From NCBI GenBank assembly GCA_934792625.1, contig CAKVON010000009.1, positions 1 through 64,000 on the forward strand: a DNA stretch of 64,000 nucleotides, given 5' to 3'. The notes under the pieces are model-generated. The model had not been told where the DNA came from. It made no database searches and saw only the letters and a list, made by a program, of their open reading frames with translations. Origin of the DNA: an uncultured Atopobiaceae bacterium. Lineage in GTDB: Bacteria > Actinomycetota > Coriobacteriia > Coriobacteriales > Atopobiaceae. Both the position numbers and the translations under genes were made by a program. Each line of letters opens with the position of its first letter. Position 1 is the first letter of the stretch. Positions 1 to 7,988 of the stretch are shown here, one piece after another.

Positions 1-76
1 GGGTCGTTAGCTCAGTTGGTAGAGCAGGGGACTCTTAATCCCAAGGTCCAGGGTTCGACCCCCTGACGGCCCACCA
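1..76 (+). tRNA. tRNA-Lys (anticodon CTT)
   Basis: Full cloverleaf: acceptor GGGTCGT pairs with ACGGCCC, the anticodon loop reads CTCTTAA (anticodon CTT, decoding AAG), the T-arm carries GGTTCGACCC, and CCA is encoded at 74-76. It starts at the window edge, so its promoter is not visible. A terminator follows at once. Confidence 0.97.
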
Positions 77-87
77 TCGATACGAAG

Positions 88-120
88 AGGCGGGGTGCCC
101 ACGGGCGCCCCGCCTTTTTT
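88..120 (+). terminator. Rho-independent terminator of tRNA-Lys
   Basis: A GC-rich hairpin (GGCGGGG arm against CCCCGCC) ends in a run of six T. It separates tRNA-Lys from the Nudix gene. Confidence 0.9.
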
Positions 121-157
121 CGTGCGCCCCTCGGGGGGCGCGGGAAGGGGAACTGAC

Positions 158-760
158 ATGGATGGATGCGTTGCCGCCTCCGACGCGCTTGCCGTCGCAC
201 GCGTTCGCACCCTGCTGGACGAGGCGGACGTCGACTCGCTGCGCGAGCGCGTGGTTGCGTCCGAGACGCCTTGGGCGGGAAGGATCTTCTCGGTGGAGAC
301 CGACGTCGTGGTCCTTCCGGACGGCTCCGAGTCCGGTCGCGAGATAGTCCGCCACCGTGGAGGGTGCTGCGTCGTGGCCGTGCGCGACGGTCGCGTGTGC
401 CTCGTTCGCCAGTGGCGCGTCGCTCTGGGCAGGGTCACGCTCGAGCTTCCCGCCGGCAAGCTGGAGGCGGGGGAGGACCCCGTCGAGTGCGCCCGTCGCG
501 AGCTCTCCGAGGAGACGGGCCTCTCGTGCGAGTGGCTGGAGCAGGTGGCGCTGTCCAACGGCTCGCCCGGCTTCACCGACGAGCTCACGCGCGTGTACCG
601 CGCCCATGGCCTGTCCGAGGGAAGCGCGCACCTCGACTCGGGGGAGTACGTCGACGTCGTCTGGGCGGACCTCCACGACGTTGCCGACGCGATTCGCGCG
701 GGTGTGGTGCGCGACTCCAAGACGGTCGTGGGCGTGCTGTCCGAGCTTGCCCGGCGATAG
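158..760 (+). CDS. Nudix hydrolase, probable ADP-ribose pyrophosphatase
   Basis: A 200-residue protein with a complete Nudix box at residues 100-122 (G-x5-E-x7-REL-x-EE-x-GL), the Mg-binding catalytic helix that cleaves nucleoside diphosphates linked to a moiety X. The Box context ELPAGKLEAGE and the preceding beta-sheet region resemble the ADP-ribose pyrophosphatase (NudF) subgroup, which removes free ADP-ribose in the cytosol; substrate is inferred from the family. I chose ATG 158 because GGGAAGGGG lies just upstream; the open frame extends to 95 but that part overlaps the tRNA terminator. It stands alone between tRNA-Lys and tRNA-Arg. Confidence 0.85.
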   Translation: MDGCVAASDALAVARVRTLLDEADVDSLRERVVASETPWAGRIFSVETDVVVLPDGSESGREIVRHRGGCCVVAVRDGRVCLVRQWRVALGRVTLELPAGKLEAGEDPVECARRELSEETGLSCEWLEQVALSNGSPGFTDELTRVYRAHGLSEGSAHLDSGEYVDVVWADLHDVADAIRAGVVRDSKTVVGVLSELARR

Positions 761-810
761 CGGCTTGGTCCCGCCCGTCGTGGTTTCGGGCGGGCGGGGA
801 CGAGCCATCG

Positions 811-824
811 GCACTTCTCGGCAG
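811..824. repeat. Dispersed motif GCACTTCTCGGCAG
   Basis: An intact copy of the intergenic motif seen across this window, in the gap between the Nudix gene and the oppositely oriented tRNA-Arg terminator. No inverted partner is present here. Confidence 0.7.
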
Positions 825-830
825 GACACG

Positions 831-858
831 AAAAAGCCCCGCCTGGGAGGCGGGGCTG
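831..858 (-). terminator. Terminator of tRNA-Arg
   Basis: Read on the minus strand: AGCCCCGCC, short loop, GGCGGGGCT, then a T-run (AAAAA on the plus strand at 832-836). Confidence 0.85.
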
Positions 859-867
859 GGCGGGCGT

Positions 868-944
868 TGGTGCGCTCGGAGGGACTCGAACCCTCAACCG
901 GCGGATTAGAAGTCCGATACTCTATCCAATTGAGTTACGAGCGC
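868..944 (-). tRNA. tRNA-Arg (anticodon TCT)
   Basis: Minus-strand cloverleaf: acceptor GCGCTCG/CGAGCGC, anticodon loop CTTCTAA (anticodon TCT, decoding AGA), T-loop GGTTCGAGTCC and encoded CCA (868-870 on plus). A TAGAAT -10 on the minus strand lies at 957-962, back to back with the plus-strand promoter of the PTS gene. Confidence 0.97.
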
Positions 945-978
945 TTGACCATCGCGATTCTAACACGAGGGCAGGGAC

Positions 979-984
979 TATAAT
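979..984 (+). promoter_or_regulatory. -10 element TATAAT upstream of the PTS EIIA gene
   Basis: Perfect TATAAT about 70 nt before the EIIA start. No good -35 is found at 17 bp spacing; TTGACC at 945-950 is too far. It overlaps the divergent tRNA-Arg promoter region. Confidence 0.6.
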
Positions 985-1055
985 CTGACGCTGATTGGTA
1001 CGAAGGCGTTATGTGGTCGCGCCCCGGTGGGGCGTGGCCCGGAAAAGAGGGATTC

Positions 1056-1511
1056 ATGAGCGATTTTGTCGATGCCAGCCACGTCTTTCTGGACAACCCC
1101 GCCACCACTCGCGACGAGGTTCTTGAGTTCATTGCCGAGAAGGCTGTCGAACTTGGCGTCTCTGACGACAAGGACGCGGTGCTGAAGGCGTTCCAGGACC
1201 GTGAGGCCGCGGGTTCCACCGGCATGGTCAGCGGCTTTGCCATCCCGCACGCCAAGACCGACGCGGTCAAGTCCGACGCCATCATCGTCGTGAAGCTCGC
1301 GAACGACGTCGACTGGGGCAAGACCCAGGACGGCGAGTCCACCCGCGTGGCCGTCGCCCTCCTTGTTCCCGCGTCCGATCCCACCAGGCACCTGCGCATC
1401 CTTGCTCAGGTTGCAACTCTCATCGTCCGTGACAGCTTCCGCAGCGAGATCGCGGAGTCCAACGATGCGGCCAAGATCGCCGCGGCGGTGTCGGCCGGTA
1501 TCGACGCCTAG
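1056..1511 (+). CDS. PTS EIIA component, fructose/mannitol family
   Basis: A 151-residue stand-alone EIIA domain. The phosphorylated histidine is His65 in GFAIPHAKTDAV, the signature of the PTS_EIIA type 2 (Fru/Mtl) family; it accepts phosphate from HPr and passes it to an EIIB. The start is ATG 1056, preceded by AAAGAGGG; a longer frame from 1011 lacks a ribosome site. The gene heads a block of soluble PTS proteins (1-phosphofructokinase, HPr-like, enzyme I), but no membrane EIIBC lies in the window, so the transported sugar cannot be read from context. Family call is firm; a regulatory role is possible. Confidence 0.88.
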   Translation: MSDFVDASHVFLDNPATTRDEVLEFIAEKAVELGVSDDKDAVLKAFQDREAAGSTGMVSGFAIPHAKTDAVKSDAIIVVKLANDVDWGKTQDGESTRVAVALLVPASDPTRHLRILAQVATLIVRDSFRSEIAESNDAAKIAAAVSAGIDA

Positions 1512-1552
1512 TTAATGCGTTTATCTGCAAGTTTGTGCACTCATTACATTAC

Positions 1553-1598
1553 GGCGGGGCAAAATCGTGCCAATCAGGCGCAATTTTGCCCCGCTTTT
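1553..1598 (+). terminator. Terminator after the EIIA gene
   Basis: A long hairpin: GCGGGGCAAAAT arm (1553-1564) against ATTTTGCCCCGC (1583-1594), then TTTT. It separates the EIIA gene from fruK, so the two are not one simple operon. Confidence 0.88.
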
Positions 1599-1668
1599 GC
1601 TCTATGTTGCGGCATACTAGGACGAGCGTGATAGTTCGTGCGCGCTCGCGCGTTGGAAGGAGCCACTG

Positions 1669-2682
1669 TTGATTTACACCGTAACGCTGAACCCCGCCAT
1701 CGACTACGTCATGCACCCGCTGACGCTCGACATGGGATTCACCAACCGCTCCTCGAGCGAGGAAGTGTACTGCGGCGGCAACGGCATCAACATCGCCGGA
1801 ATCCTCAACGAGCTGGGCGTTGCCAACACCGCCATGGGCATCTGCGGTGGCTTCACCGGCGACTACCTCGTCAACACCCTGCAGGACCAGGGCATCGCCG
1901 CGAACTTCGTGCGGCTGGACAAGGGCAACACGCGCATCAACGTCAAGCTCAACGGCATCGTCATGTCCATCGTCAACGGCATGGGCCCCAAGATTCCCGA
2001 GCGCAAGCTCGAGGAGCTTCTCGACCGCCTGGAGGTCGCGGGCGAGGGTGACACGGTCGTGCTCACCGGCTCCATTCCCGCCAGCCTGCCTGACACCACC
2101 TACGACATGATCATGCATCGCCTGTCGGGCCGCGGCATCCGCTTCGTCGTCGATGCCCCCGGCACCCTGCTGCTTCGCGCGCTTCCCGCCAAGCCCTTCC
2201 TCATCAAGCCCAACAACCACGAGGTCGGCCGCCTGTTTGGCGCCAAGCCCGAGACCCCGGAGGAGTGCCTGCCCTACGCCCGCATCCTGCACGAGCGCGG
2301 CGCGGCCAACGTCCTGGTCTCCTGCGGTGGCCATGGCGCGTGTCTTCTGGACGAGAACGGCGAGGAGCACATCACCCTGTGCCCGCCGTGTCGCCTGGTC
2401 AACGCCACCGGCGCGGGTGACTCCATGGTCGCTGGCTTTGTCGCCAAGACCGGCGCCGGCGCCGACTACGAGACCGCGCTGAACTTCGCCTCCGCCTGTG
2501 GCTCTGCGACCGCTTCCTCCAAGGGCCTTGCCGACCGTGCGAAGATCGACAAGCTCTACAGCGCCCTTGGCGGGGTTCTCGAGAAGCACCGCAACGAGAT
2601 TCAGGCAGCCCTCGAGCGTGCTCACGCCATGGTCATCGACGCCACGCCGTCGGAGTCCGCCGCCGGCGGCGCCGTCAAGTAG
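1669..2682 (+). CDS. fruK: 1-phosphofructokinase (PfkB family)
   Basis: 337-residue PfkB-type sugar kinase. It has the N-terminal TLNPAID motif of the 1-phosphofructokinase/tagatose-6-phosphate kinase subgroup, the GGNGIN substrate loop near residue 37 and the catalytic GAGD at 248-251. It would phosphorylate fructose-1-phosphate made by PTS import to fructose-1,6-bisphosphate in the cytosol. The start is a TTG at 1669 after AAGGAGC; no ATG fits the conserved beginning IYTVTLNP. It lies 11 nt before the HPr-like gene, so those two are probably co-transcribed. Tagatose-6-phosphate kinase is the alternative, but the EIIA(Fru) neighbour favours fruK. Confidence 0.85.
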   Translation: MIYTVTLNPAIDYVMHPLTLDMGFTNRSSSEEVYCGGNGINIAGILNELGVANTAMGICGGFTGDYLVNTLQDQGIAANFVRLDKGNTRINVKLNGIVMSIVNGMGPKIPERKLEELLDRLEVAGEGDTVVLTGSIPASLPDTTYDMIMHRLSGRGIRFVVDAPGTLLLRALPAKPFLIKPNNHEVGRLFGAKPETPEECLPYARILHERGAANVLVSCGGHGACLLDENGEEHITLCPPCRLVNATGAGDSMVAGFVAKTGAGADYETALNFASACGSATASSKGLADRAKIDKLYSALGGVLEKHRNEIQAALERAHAMVIDATPSESAAGGAVK

Positions 2683-2693
2683 CGGGAGGGCTC

Positions 2694-2954
2694 GTGGTTA
2701 GCGCAAAGGTCACCCTGGCAAATCCCCAGGGCCTGCACCTTCGTCCCGCCACTACGCTGGCGGGCATGATGTGCGACTATCCCTGCGCGGTCAGGCTGGT
2801 GTACGACAGTGCCGACGTCGACGCGAAGTCGCCCCTCTCGCTTGTGGGCCTGTCATTGGAGCAAGGTTCAGAGGTCGAGTTTCGTTGCGACGGGGAGCGC
2901 GAGGACGAGGCACTTGCCGCCGCGGTCGACTTATTTCTGAACAACATGGACTAA
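2694..2954 (+). CDS. HPr-like phosphocarrier protein
   Basis: 86 residues with the HPr active-site motif GLHLRPAT; His15 takes phosphate from enzyme I. Ser46, the regulatory kinase target in Gram-positive HPr, is kept (DAKSP), but the following residue is Pro rather than the usual Ile. This is the first of two HPr paralogues here (the other is at 18866). The start is GTG 2694, 11 nt after fruK. Being tied to fruK, it may be an HPr devoted to the fructose route (FPr-like function), which is inference. A strong terminator follows. Confidence 0.82.
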   Translation: MVSAKVTLANPQGLHLRPATTLAGMMCDYPCAVRLVYDSADVDAKSPLSLVGLSLEQGSEVEFRCDGEREDEALAAAVDLFLNNMD

Positions 2955-2960
2955 AAATGC

Positions 2961-3001
2961 ACCCTCATGTCGCACCAGACGCGACATGAGGGTATTCTTT
3001 T
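2961..3001 (+). terminator. Terminator after the HPr-like gene
   Basis: Perfect 13-bp stem (ACCCTCATGTCGC against GCGACATGAGGGT), 7-nt loop, then ATTCTTTT. Confidence 0.92.
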
Positions 3002-3066
3002 GAATGTTAGAGGCGCGCGGGGGAGCGCGCCGCGCCCCTATGGGCGCATACGATTGGAGGAAGTTC

Positions 3067-4770
3067 ATGTACGAGGGAGTCAACGCATCTGACGGCATTG
3101 GCATCGGCGTCGCCCGCGTCGCGGTCGAGCCGGACCTGACCTTCACGCCGCACGCGCCCGCGGACGCGCAGGCCGAGGAGCAGCGCTACGCGGCTGCCGT
3201 CGCCAAGTTCGTCGAGCAGACCAACGCCCAGATCGAGCGCATGACGCAGACCGTGGGCGAGGAGGCCGCCGCCATCATGGGCGCCCACATCGAGTTTGCC
3301 GAGGACGACGGCATCAAGGACATGGTCAAGGGTTCCATTGAGAGCGGCATGTGCGCCGAGCAGGCCGTCTCTGAGGCCTACGACATGTACTACAACATGT
3401 TTGCCAACATGGAGGACGAGCTGTTCCGTGAGCGCGCCGCCGACGTCGCCGACGTCAAGACGGGTCTTCTCGCCGACCTTCTGGGCCAGGAGCTCGTGGA
3501 CCTGTCCACCCTGCCCGAGAACTCGATTGTCGTCGTGCGCGAGCTCACCCCGTCCATGACGGCTGACATCGACAAGGACAACGTCGCCGCCATCGTGACC
3601 GAGACCGGCGGCCGTACCTCCCACTCCGCCATCATCGCCCGCGCGCTGGAGATCCCCGCCGTCCTGTCCGTGGCCGACGCCACCACCAACATCAAGACCG
3701 GCGACATGGTCGTCGTCGACGGCACCAACGGCAAGGTCATCGCCACCCCGTCCGACCACGACCTCGAGCACTATCGTGCCAAGGCCAAGCAGTACGCCGA
3801 GGAGAAGCAGGCCCTCGAGGCCTATCGCGGCAAGCCGACCGTCACCGCCGATGGCGAGACCAAGCTCCTCGTCGCCAACATCGGCAACCCCGACGACGCC
3901 AACGCCGCCGCCGAGCACGACTGCGAGGGCGTGGGCCTGTTCCGCTCCGAGTTTCTGTTCATGGACTCCAAGGAGCTCCCGACCGAGGACGAGCAGTTCG
4001 CCGCGTACCAGAAGGTCGCGCTGCGCATGAAGGACCAGCCGGTCATCATCCGCACGCTCGACGTGGGCGGCGACAAGGAGATCCCGTACCTGCACCTCGT
4101 CAAGGAAGAGAACCCGTTCATGGGTTACCGCGCGGTGCGCTACTGCCTCAACAACCCCGAGCAGTACAAGGTCCAGCTGACCGCCCTGCTGCGCGCCTCC
4201 GCCTTCGGCGACGTCAAGATCATGGTCCCGCTGGTCACCAACCTTGAGGAAATTCGCCAGGTCAAGGAGCTCGTCAAGGAGTGCATGGCCGAGCTCGACG
4301 AGCGCGGCGTCTCCTACAACAAGGACATCGAGGTCGGCACCATGATCGAGACCCCCGCGGCCTCCCTCGTCGCCGACGACCTCGCCGCCGAGTGCGACTT
4401 CTTCTCCATCGGCACCAACGACCTGATCGGCTACACCATGTGCGCCGACCGTGGCAACGACAAGGTCGCCTACCTCTACGAGGTTTACCAGCCCGCCGTC
4501 CTGCGCTCGCTCAAGCGCATCATCGAGGAGGGCAACAAGGCCGGCATCATGGTCGGCATGTGCGGCGAGGCTGCGGCCGACCCCCTGCTGATCCCGGTCC
4601 TTCTCTCCTTCGGCCTGGGCGAGTTCTCCGTCAGCGCCCCGTCGATCCTGCGCACCCGTCGCATCATCTCCGAGTGGACCAAGGAGGAGGCCGACGCCCT
4701 CACCGAGAAGGTCATGAAGCTCAAGACCGCCACCGAGGTCAAGGCCATGCTGCAGGCTGCCGCCAAGTAG
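3067..4770 (+). CDS. ptsI: PTS enzyme I (phosphoenolpyruvate-protein phosphotransferase)
   Basis: 567 residues, the usual length. It transfers phosphate from PEP to HPr and starts every PTS cascade. The N-terminal HPr-binding/phosphohistidine region carries GGRTSHSAI with His186 as active site; the C-terminal PEP-binding TIM barrel has EFLFMD, the IGTNDLI loop and the active cysteine in GMCGEAAAD. Start ATG 3067 is set by GGAGG at 3056-3060. The preceding HPr-like gene is separated by a strong terminator, so ptsI likely has its own promoter or relies on readthrough. Confidence 0.96.
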   Translation: MYEGVNASDGIGIGVARVAVEPDLTFTPHAPADAQAEEQRYAAAVAKFVEQTNAQIERMTQTVGEEAAAIMGAHIEFAEDDGIKDMVKGSIESGMCAEQAVSEAYDMYYNMFANMEDELFRERAADVADVKTGLLADLLGQELVDLSTLPENSIVVVRELTPSMTADIDKDNVAAIVTETGGRTSHSAIIARALEIPAVLSVADATTNIKTGDMVVVDGTNGKVIATPSDHDLEHYRAKAKQYAEEKQALEAYRGKPTVTADGETKLLVANIGNPDDANAAAEHDCEGVGLFRSEFLFMDSKELPTEDEQFAAYQKVALRMKDQPVIIRTLDVGGDKEIPYLHLVKEENPFMGYRAVRYCLNNPEQYKVQLTALLRASAFGDVKIMVPLVTNLEEIRQVKELVKECMAELDERGVSYNKDIEVGTMIETPAASLVADDLAAECDFFSIGTNDLIGYTMCADRGNDKVAYLYEVYQPAVLRSLKRIIEEGNKAGIMVGMCGEAAADPLLIPVLLSFGLGEFSVSAPSILRTRRIISEWTKEEADALTEKVMKLKTATEVKAMLQAAAK

Positions 4771-4818
4771 CGCCGCGCCTTCGCAGATGGCATAACCGCT
4801 CATAGCGTCAGTCATTTC

Positions 4819-4851
4819 GGGGTCCCGGGCATCGCGCTCGGGACCCCTTTT
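4819..4851 (+). terminator. Terminator of ptsI
   Basis: Hairpin GGGGTCCC ... GGGACCCC followed by TTTT, placed between convergent ptsI and the lipid kinase gene. Confidence 0.88.
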
Positions 4852-4892
4852 CATGGGCTCGCGGCAAGCCGCGGAAGATCGTTCGCAAGCCC

Positions 4893-5846
4893 CTATGCGG
4901 GGACGATGACCCTCAGCGCCTTGGGGATGACGTCGACCTCGAAGTGGGTCCCGCCTATGCCCTCGCCGTCGACCTGGCAGGGCGGCTCGGACTCGAAGTC
5001 GAGCACGGCGCGCCTCACGCGGCGCATCTCGATTATGCGGGAGCGGGTGTGCCCCCCGAAGCGGGCGGCGCCCAGAAGGCCCATCACGATGGGTAGGGGA
5101 GGCGTGACCGTGTTGCGGCAGACGTCCAGAAGGCCGTCGGCGGGGTCGGCGTCGGGACACACCTTGAACCCCGCGCCGTAGGTGGGGCCCACCTGGAAGG
5201 CGAAGATGATGCTGCGAGACTCGATGGGGTCCGCGCCGTCAAAGCTCACCGTGCAGGGGAAGCCCTTGCCCGCGCGCGAGAGGATGCGGATGGCCGAGCG
5301 GACGAATAGCTCGGTTCCCTCCTGGCTCGTCTCGTTCGCGCGCTTGTTCGTGGTGTCCAGTGCGATGGCGGCGTCCAGCCCGAAGGACAGCGTCTCCACG
5401 AAGTATCTGCCGTTGACGCGTCCGACCTCGACGTTCTTCTCGCGACCGCCCACGAGTTGGCGAAGGGCCTCCTCGGGGTCGTTTCTCGCCATGCCGAGGG
5501 TGCGGGCATAGTCGTTGCCGGTGCCCATGGGGATGATGCCCAGACGGGGCCTGGCCTCGGGGTGGATGGCCATGAGGCCCTCGGCGACCTCGTGGATCAC
5601 GCCGTCCCCGCCAAGTGCGATGACGGTGTCGAAGTCGGAGGCGTCCGCGGCGATGCCCGTGGCGTCGCCGGAGGCCCCCGTTCGCGCGATCCTGTACCCT
5701 GAGGTGGCGGACTCGTATGCGGAGAGGAATCTCTCGACGAACTGGGTGGCTCCCTCGCCCTGACCGCTGTGCGCGACGGGGTTCGCGATTACCAGCGTGC
5801 GACCCAGTCCGCGGGCCTTGCCGTCGCGTTCGCTCGTGTGCGCCAT
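4893..5846 (-). CDS. Diacylglycerol/lipid kinase family protein (DagK/YegS-like)
   Basis: 317 residues. The catalytic-domain signatures are visible: nucleotide loop GGDGVIHEV at 79-87 and PMGTGNDYAR at 106-115, the hallmark of DAGK_cat proteins that phosphorylate diacylglycerol or a related lipid with ATP. The C-terminal part (QVDGEG near the end) matches the second lobe of YegS/DgkB proteins. It probably recycles diacylglycerol at the membrane; exact lipid unknown. Start ATG 5846 is preceded by AGGAG; the frame runs on upstream through the tRNA-Pro gene, which is not coding. Confidence 0.85.
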   Translation of the reverse strand: MAHTSERDGKARGLGRTLVIANPVAHSGQGEGATQFVERFLSAYESATSGYRIARTGASGDATGIAADASDFDTVIALGGDGVIHEVAEGLMAIHPEARPRLGIIPMGTGNDYARTLGMARNDPEEALRQLVGGREKNVEVGRVNGRYFVETLSFGLDAAIALDTTNKRANETSQEGTELFVRSAIRILSRAGKGFPCTVSFDGADPIESRSIIFAFQVGPTYGAGFKVCPDADPADGLLDVCRNTVTPPLPIVMGLLGAARFGGHTRSRIIEMRRVRRAVLDFESEPPCQVDGEGIGGTHFEVDVIPKALRVIVPA

Positions 5847-5910
5847 GGGGTCTCCTTGCGGTCTCGGTTGTGGGCGGCTCGTCCGCCCCACCAGAACATC
5901 ATACGTGCAT

Positions 5911-5939
5911 TTGCTCAAAACGCCCATCTCGCTTATACT
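5911..5939 (+). promoter_or_regulatory. Promoter of tRNA-Pro/tRNA-Gly
   Basis: -35 TTGCTC (5911-5916), 17-bp spacer, -10 TATACT (5934-5939), 13 nt before the tRNA-Pro 5' end. Confidence 0.8.
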
Positions 5940-5952
5940 CAACCAGCGTTCT

Positions 5953-6029
5953 CGGGGCGTGGCGCAGTTTGGTAGCGCATCTGCTTTGGGAGCAGAGGGT
6001 CGCTGGTTCGAATCCAGTCGCCCCGACCA
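5953..6029 (+). tRNA. tRNA-Pro (anticodon TGG)
   Basis: 77-nt cloverleaf: acceptor CGGGGCG/CGCCCCG, anticodon loop TTTGGGA (anticodon TGG), T-loop GGTTCGAATCC, encoded CCA. It forms a two-tRNA unit with tRNA-Gly six bases downstream. Confidence 0.97.
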
Positions 6030-6035
6030 ACGCAC

Positions 6036-6109
<74 letters not shown>

Positions 6110-6118
6110 CGCAAAACA

Positions 6119-6157
6119 GCAGGCCAGAGGCTTAGGTAGCTTCTGGCCTGTTTTTTA
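6119..6157 (+). terminator. Terminator of the tRNA-Pro/tRNA-Gly unit
   Basis: CAGGCCAGA arm against TCTGGCCTG, then TTTTTT. Confidence 0.92.
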
Positions 6158-6390
6158 GTCGCAATGAAGAGTCGCAAAATGACAAATCGTTATGGTTTCT
6201 CGCCGTTCCGGCATTCATCTTTCTGAGAAACTTGTCTTCGGCCTGTGGGTATGAACGCTCTGTTACGCAAACGGCGCAATGAGGTTACGACTGCATTGCC
6301 AGGGCGGATGCACCACAGCACCACTCGTACCCTTTTGCGATGCAGGACCGGGCAATCGGTCCGACCAACTAGGAACGTTAGGAGAAGAGC
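6158..6390 (+). other. gdhA upstream region, no gene seen
   Basis: 233 nt, relatively AT-rich for this genome. No coding signal and no convincing -35/-10 pair; TTGTCT at 6232 lacks a properly spaced -10. The ribosome site GGAGAAG just before gdhA is clear. It presumably holds the gdhA promoter and control sites. Confidence 0.5.
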
Positions 6391-7746
6391 ATGTCCTATT
6401 GCGACAACGTCCTTGCCCAGCTCAAGGATCGCTATCCCGAGCAGGAAGAGTTCATCCAGGCTGCGACCGAGATCCTGTCCACCTTGCAGCCCGCGCTTGA
6501 CGCTCACCCCGAGTACGAGGAGGCCGCCATCCTCGAGCGCCTCGTCGAGCCCGAGCGCGTCATCATCTTCCGCGTCCCCTGGGTCGACGACGCCGGCAAG
6601 GTCCAGGTCAACCGTGGCTTCCGCGTCGAGTTCAACTCGGCCATCGGACCCTACAAGGGCGGCCTGCGCTTCAACCCCACCGTCACCCTCGGCATGCTCA
6701 AGTTCCTGGGCCTCGAGCAGATCCTCAAGAACTCCCTGACCACCCTGCCCATGGGCGGCGGCAAGGGCGGCTCCGACTTCGACCCCAAGGGCAAGTCCAA
6801 CAACGAGATCATGCGCTTCTGCCAGTCCTTCATGACCGAGCTGTACCGCCACATCGGCCCCAACACCGACGTTCCCGCCGGCGACCTGGGCGTTGGCGGC
6901 CGTGAGGTCGCCTACATGTTCGGCCAGTACAAGCGCCTGCGCAACGAGTGGACCGGCGTCCTCACCGGCAAGGGCCTCTCCTTCGGCGGCTCGCTCGCCC
7001 GCACCGAGGCCACCGGCTACGGCCTGGTCTACTTCGTCGACGAGTACCTCAAGAGCAACGGCGACACCTTTGAGGGCAAGAACGTCGTCGTCCACGGCTC
7101 CGGCAACGTCGCCATCTACGCCATCCAGAAGGTCTCCCAGCTCGGCGGCAAGGTCCTGGCCTGCTCCGACACCAAGGGTTGGGTCGAGGACCCCGACGGC
7201 ATCGACTACCAGGTCCTCGAGCACATCTACAACAAGAAGCGCTCCGGCAACGACAAGGGCGTCTCGCTCGCCATGTACGTCGACGAGCGTCCGAACGCCA
7301 CCTGGCACGCCGAGGACGGCCGCGGCTGCTGGAAGGTCCCCTGCGACATCGCGCTGCCCTGCGCCCGCGAGAACACGCTGCACCTCGAGGATGCCAAGGT
7401 CCTGGTCGCCAACGGCTGCAAGGTCGTCGGCGAGGGCGCCAACATGCCCACCACCATCGAGGCGACCGAGTACTTCCAGGCCAACGGCGTCGCCTTCATG
7501 CCCGGCAAGGCCGCGAACGCCGGCGGCGTGCTCGTCTCCGGCCTCGAGATGAGCCAGAACGCCGAGCACCTGTCCTGGACCTTCGAGGAGGTCGACGGTA
7601 AGCTCGAGCAGCTCATGCGCGGCATGTTCCACAACGTGGACGACACCGCTAAGCGCTACGGTCACGAGGGCAACTTCGTCATGGGCGCCAACATCGCCGG
7701 CTTCGAGAAGGTCGCCGACGCCATGCTCGCCCAGGGCGTCTGCTAG
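6391..7746 (+). CDS. gdhA: Glutamate dehydrogenase, likely NADP-specific
   Basis: 451-residue hexameric-type glutamate dehydrogenase, interconverting 2-oxoglutarate plus ammonia and glutamate. The glutamate-binding motif GPYKGGLRF and the catalytic lysine segment PMGGGKGGSDFDPKGKS (Lys125) are intact, followed by a Rossmann domain (VVHGSGNVA near residue 235). Length and motifs match the E. coli GdhA class, mostly NADPH-dependent; coenzyme is inferred. Start ATG 6391 follows GGAGAAG. It stands alone between terminators. In a peptide-fermenting cell it would link amino acid breakdown or ammonia assimilation to the aminotransferase at 30.9 kb. Confidence 0.96.
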   Translation: MSYCDNVLAQLKDRYPEQEEFIQAATEILSTLQPALDAHPEYEEAAILERLVEPERVIIFRVPWVDDAGKVQVNRGFRVEFNSAIGPYKGGLRFNPTVTLGMLKFLGLEQILKNSLTTLPMGGGKGGSDFDPKGKSNNEIMRFCQSFMTELYRHIGPNTDVPAGDLGVGGREVAYMFGQYKRLRNEWTGVLTGKGLSFGGSLARTEATGYGLVYFVDEYLKSNGDTFEGKNVVVHGSGNVAIYAIQKVSQLGGKVLACSDTKGWVEDPDGIDYQVLEHIYNKKRSGNDKGVSLAMYVDERPNATWHAEDGRGCWKVPCDIALPCARENTLHLEDAKVLVANGCKVVGEGANMPTTIEATEYFQANGVAFMPGKAANAGGVLVSGLEMSQNAEHLSWTFEEVDGKLEQLMRGMFHNVDDTAKRYGHEGNFVMGANIAGFEKVADAMLAQGVC

Positions 7747-7814
7747 CCCCTTAGGCGGCTTCTGACACGCGCCGTTAGGCGCACGCACCTCTCGCCCGTA
7801 AGACGCGTCGAAAC

Positions 7815-7855
7815 GCGCCCCGTGCGGCCACAGCGGCCGTGCGGGGCGTTTTGTG
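7815..7855 (+). terminator. Terminator of gdhA
   Basis: CGCCCCG-TG-CGGCC against GGCCG-TG-CGGGGCG, then TTTT. Confidence 0.85.
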
Positions 7856-7928
7856 TCGTTGCGGGAGACGGCCGTCCGGCGTCGGGGCGGCGTCCGGGCG
7901 TTTAGGTATGCTTGTCGATACGTTTTCA

Positions 7929-7942
7929 TGCCGAGAAGTACC
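7929..7942. repeat. Dispersed motif TGCCGAGAAGTACC
   Basis: Copy of the window-wide motif (reverse orientation, one mismatch) between gdhA and mscS, about 20 nt after a TATGCT -10-like hexamer. Confidence 0.6.
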
Positions 7943-7988
7943 GCGTGGCGCGATTGCCGTGCGCGCGAGGGGACGATGGGGGAGGAAG

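Noticed and set aside
811..824. Dispersed motif as the LexA/SOS box
   Set aside because: It shares no pattern with CGAAC-n4-GTTCG, and its neighbours (Nudix, tRNA, polA/rnhA ends) do not form an SOS set; the uvrB box is different.
3007..5160. A 717-codon minus-strand open frame
   Set aside because: Antisense to ptsI; sequence is repetitive Leu/Val/Gly/Asp with no domain.
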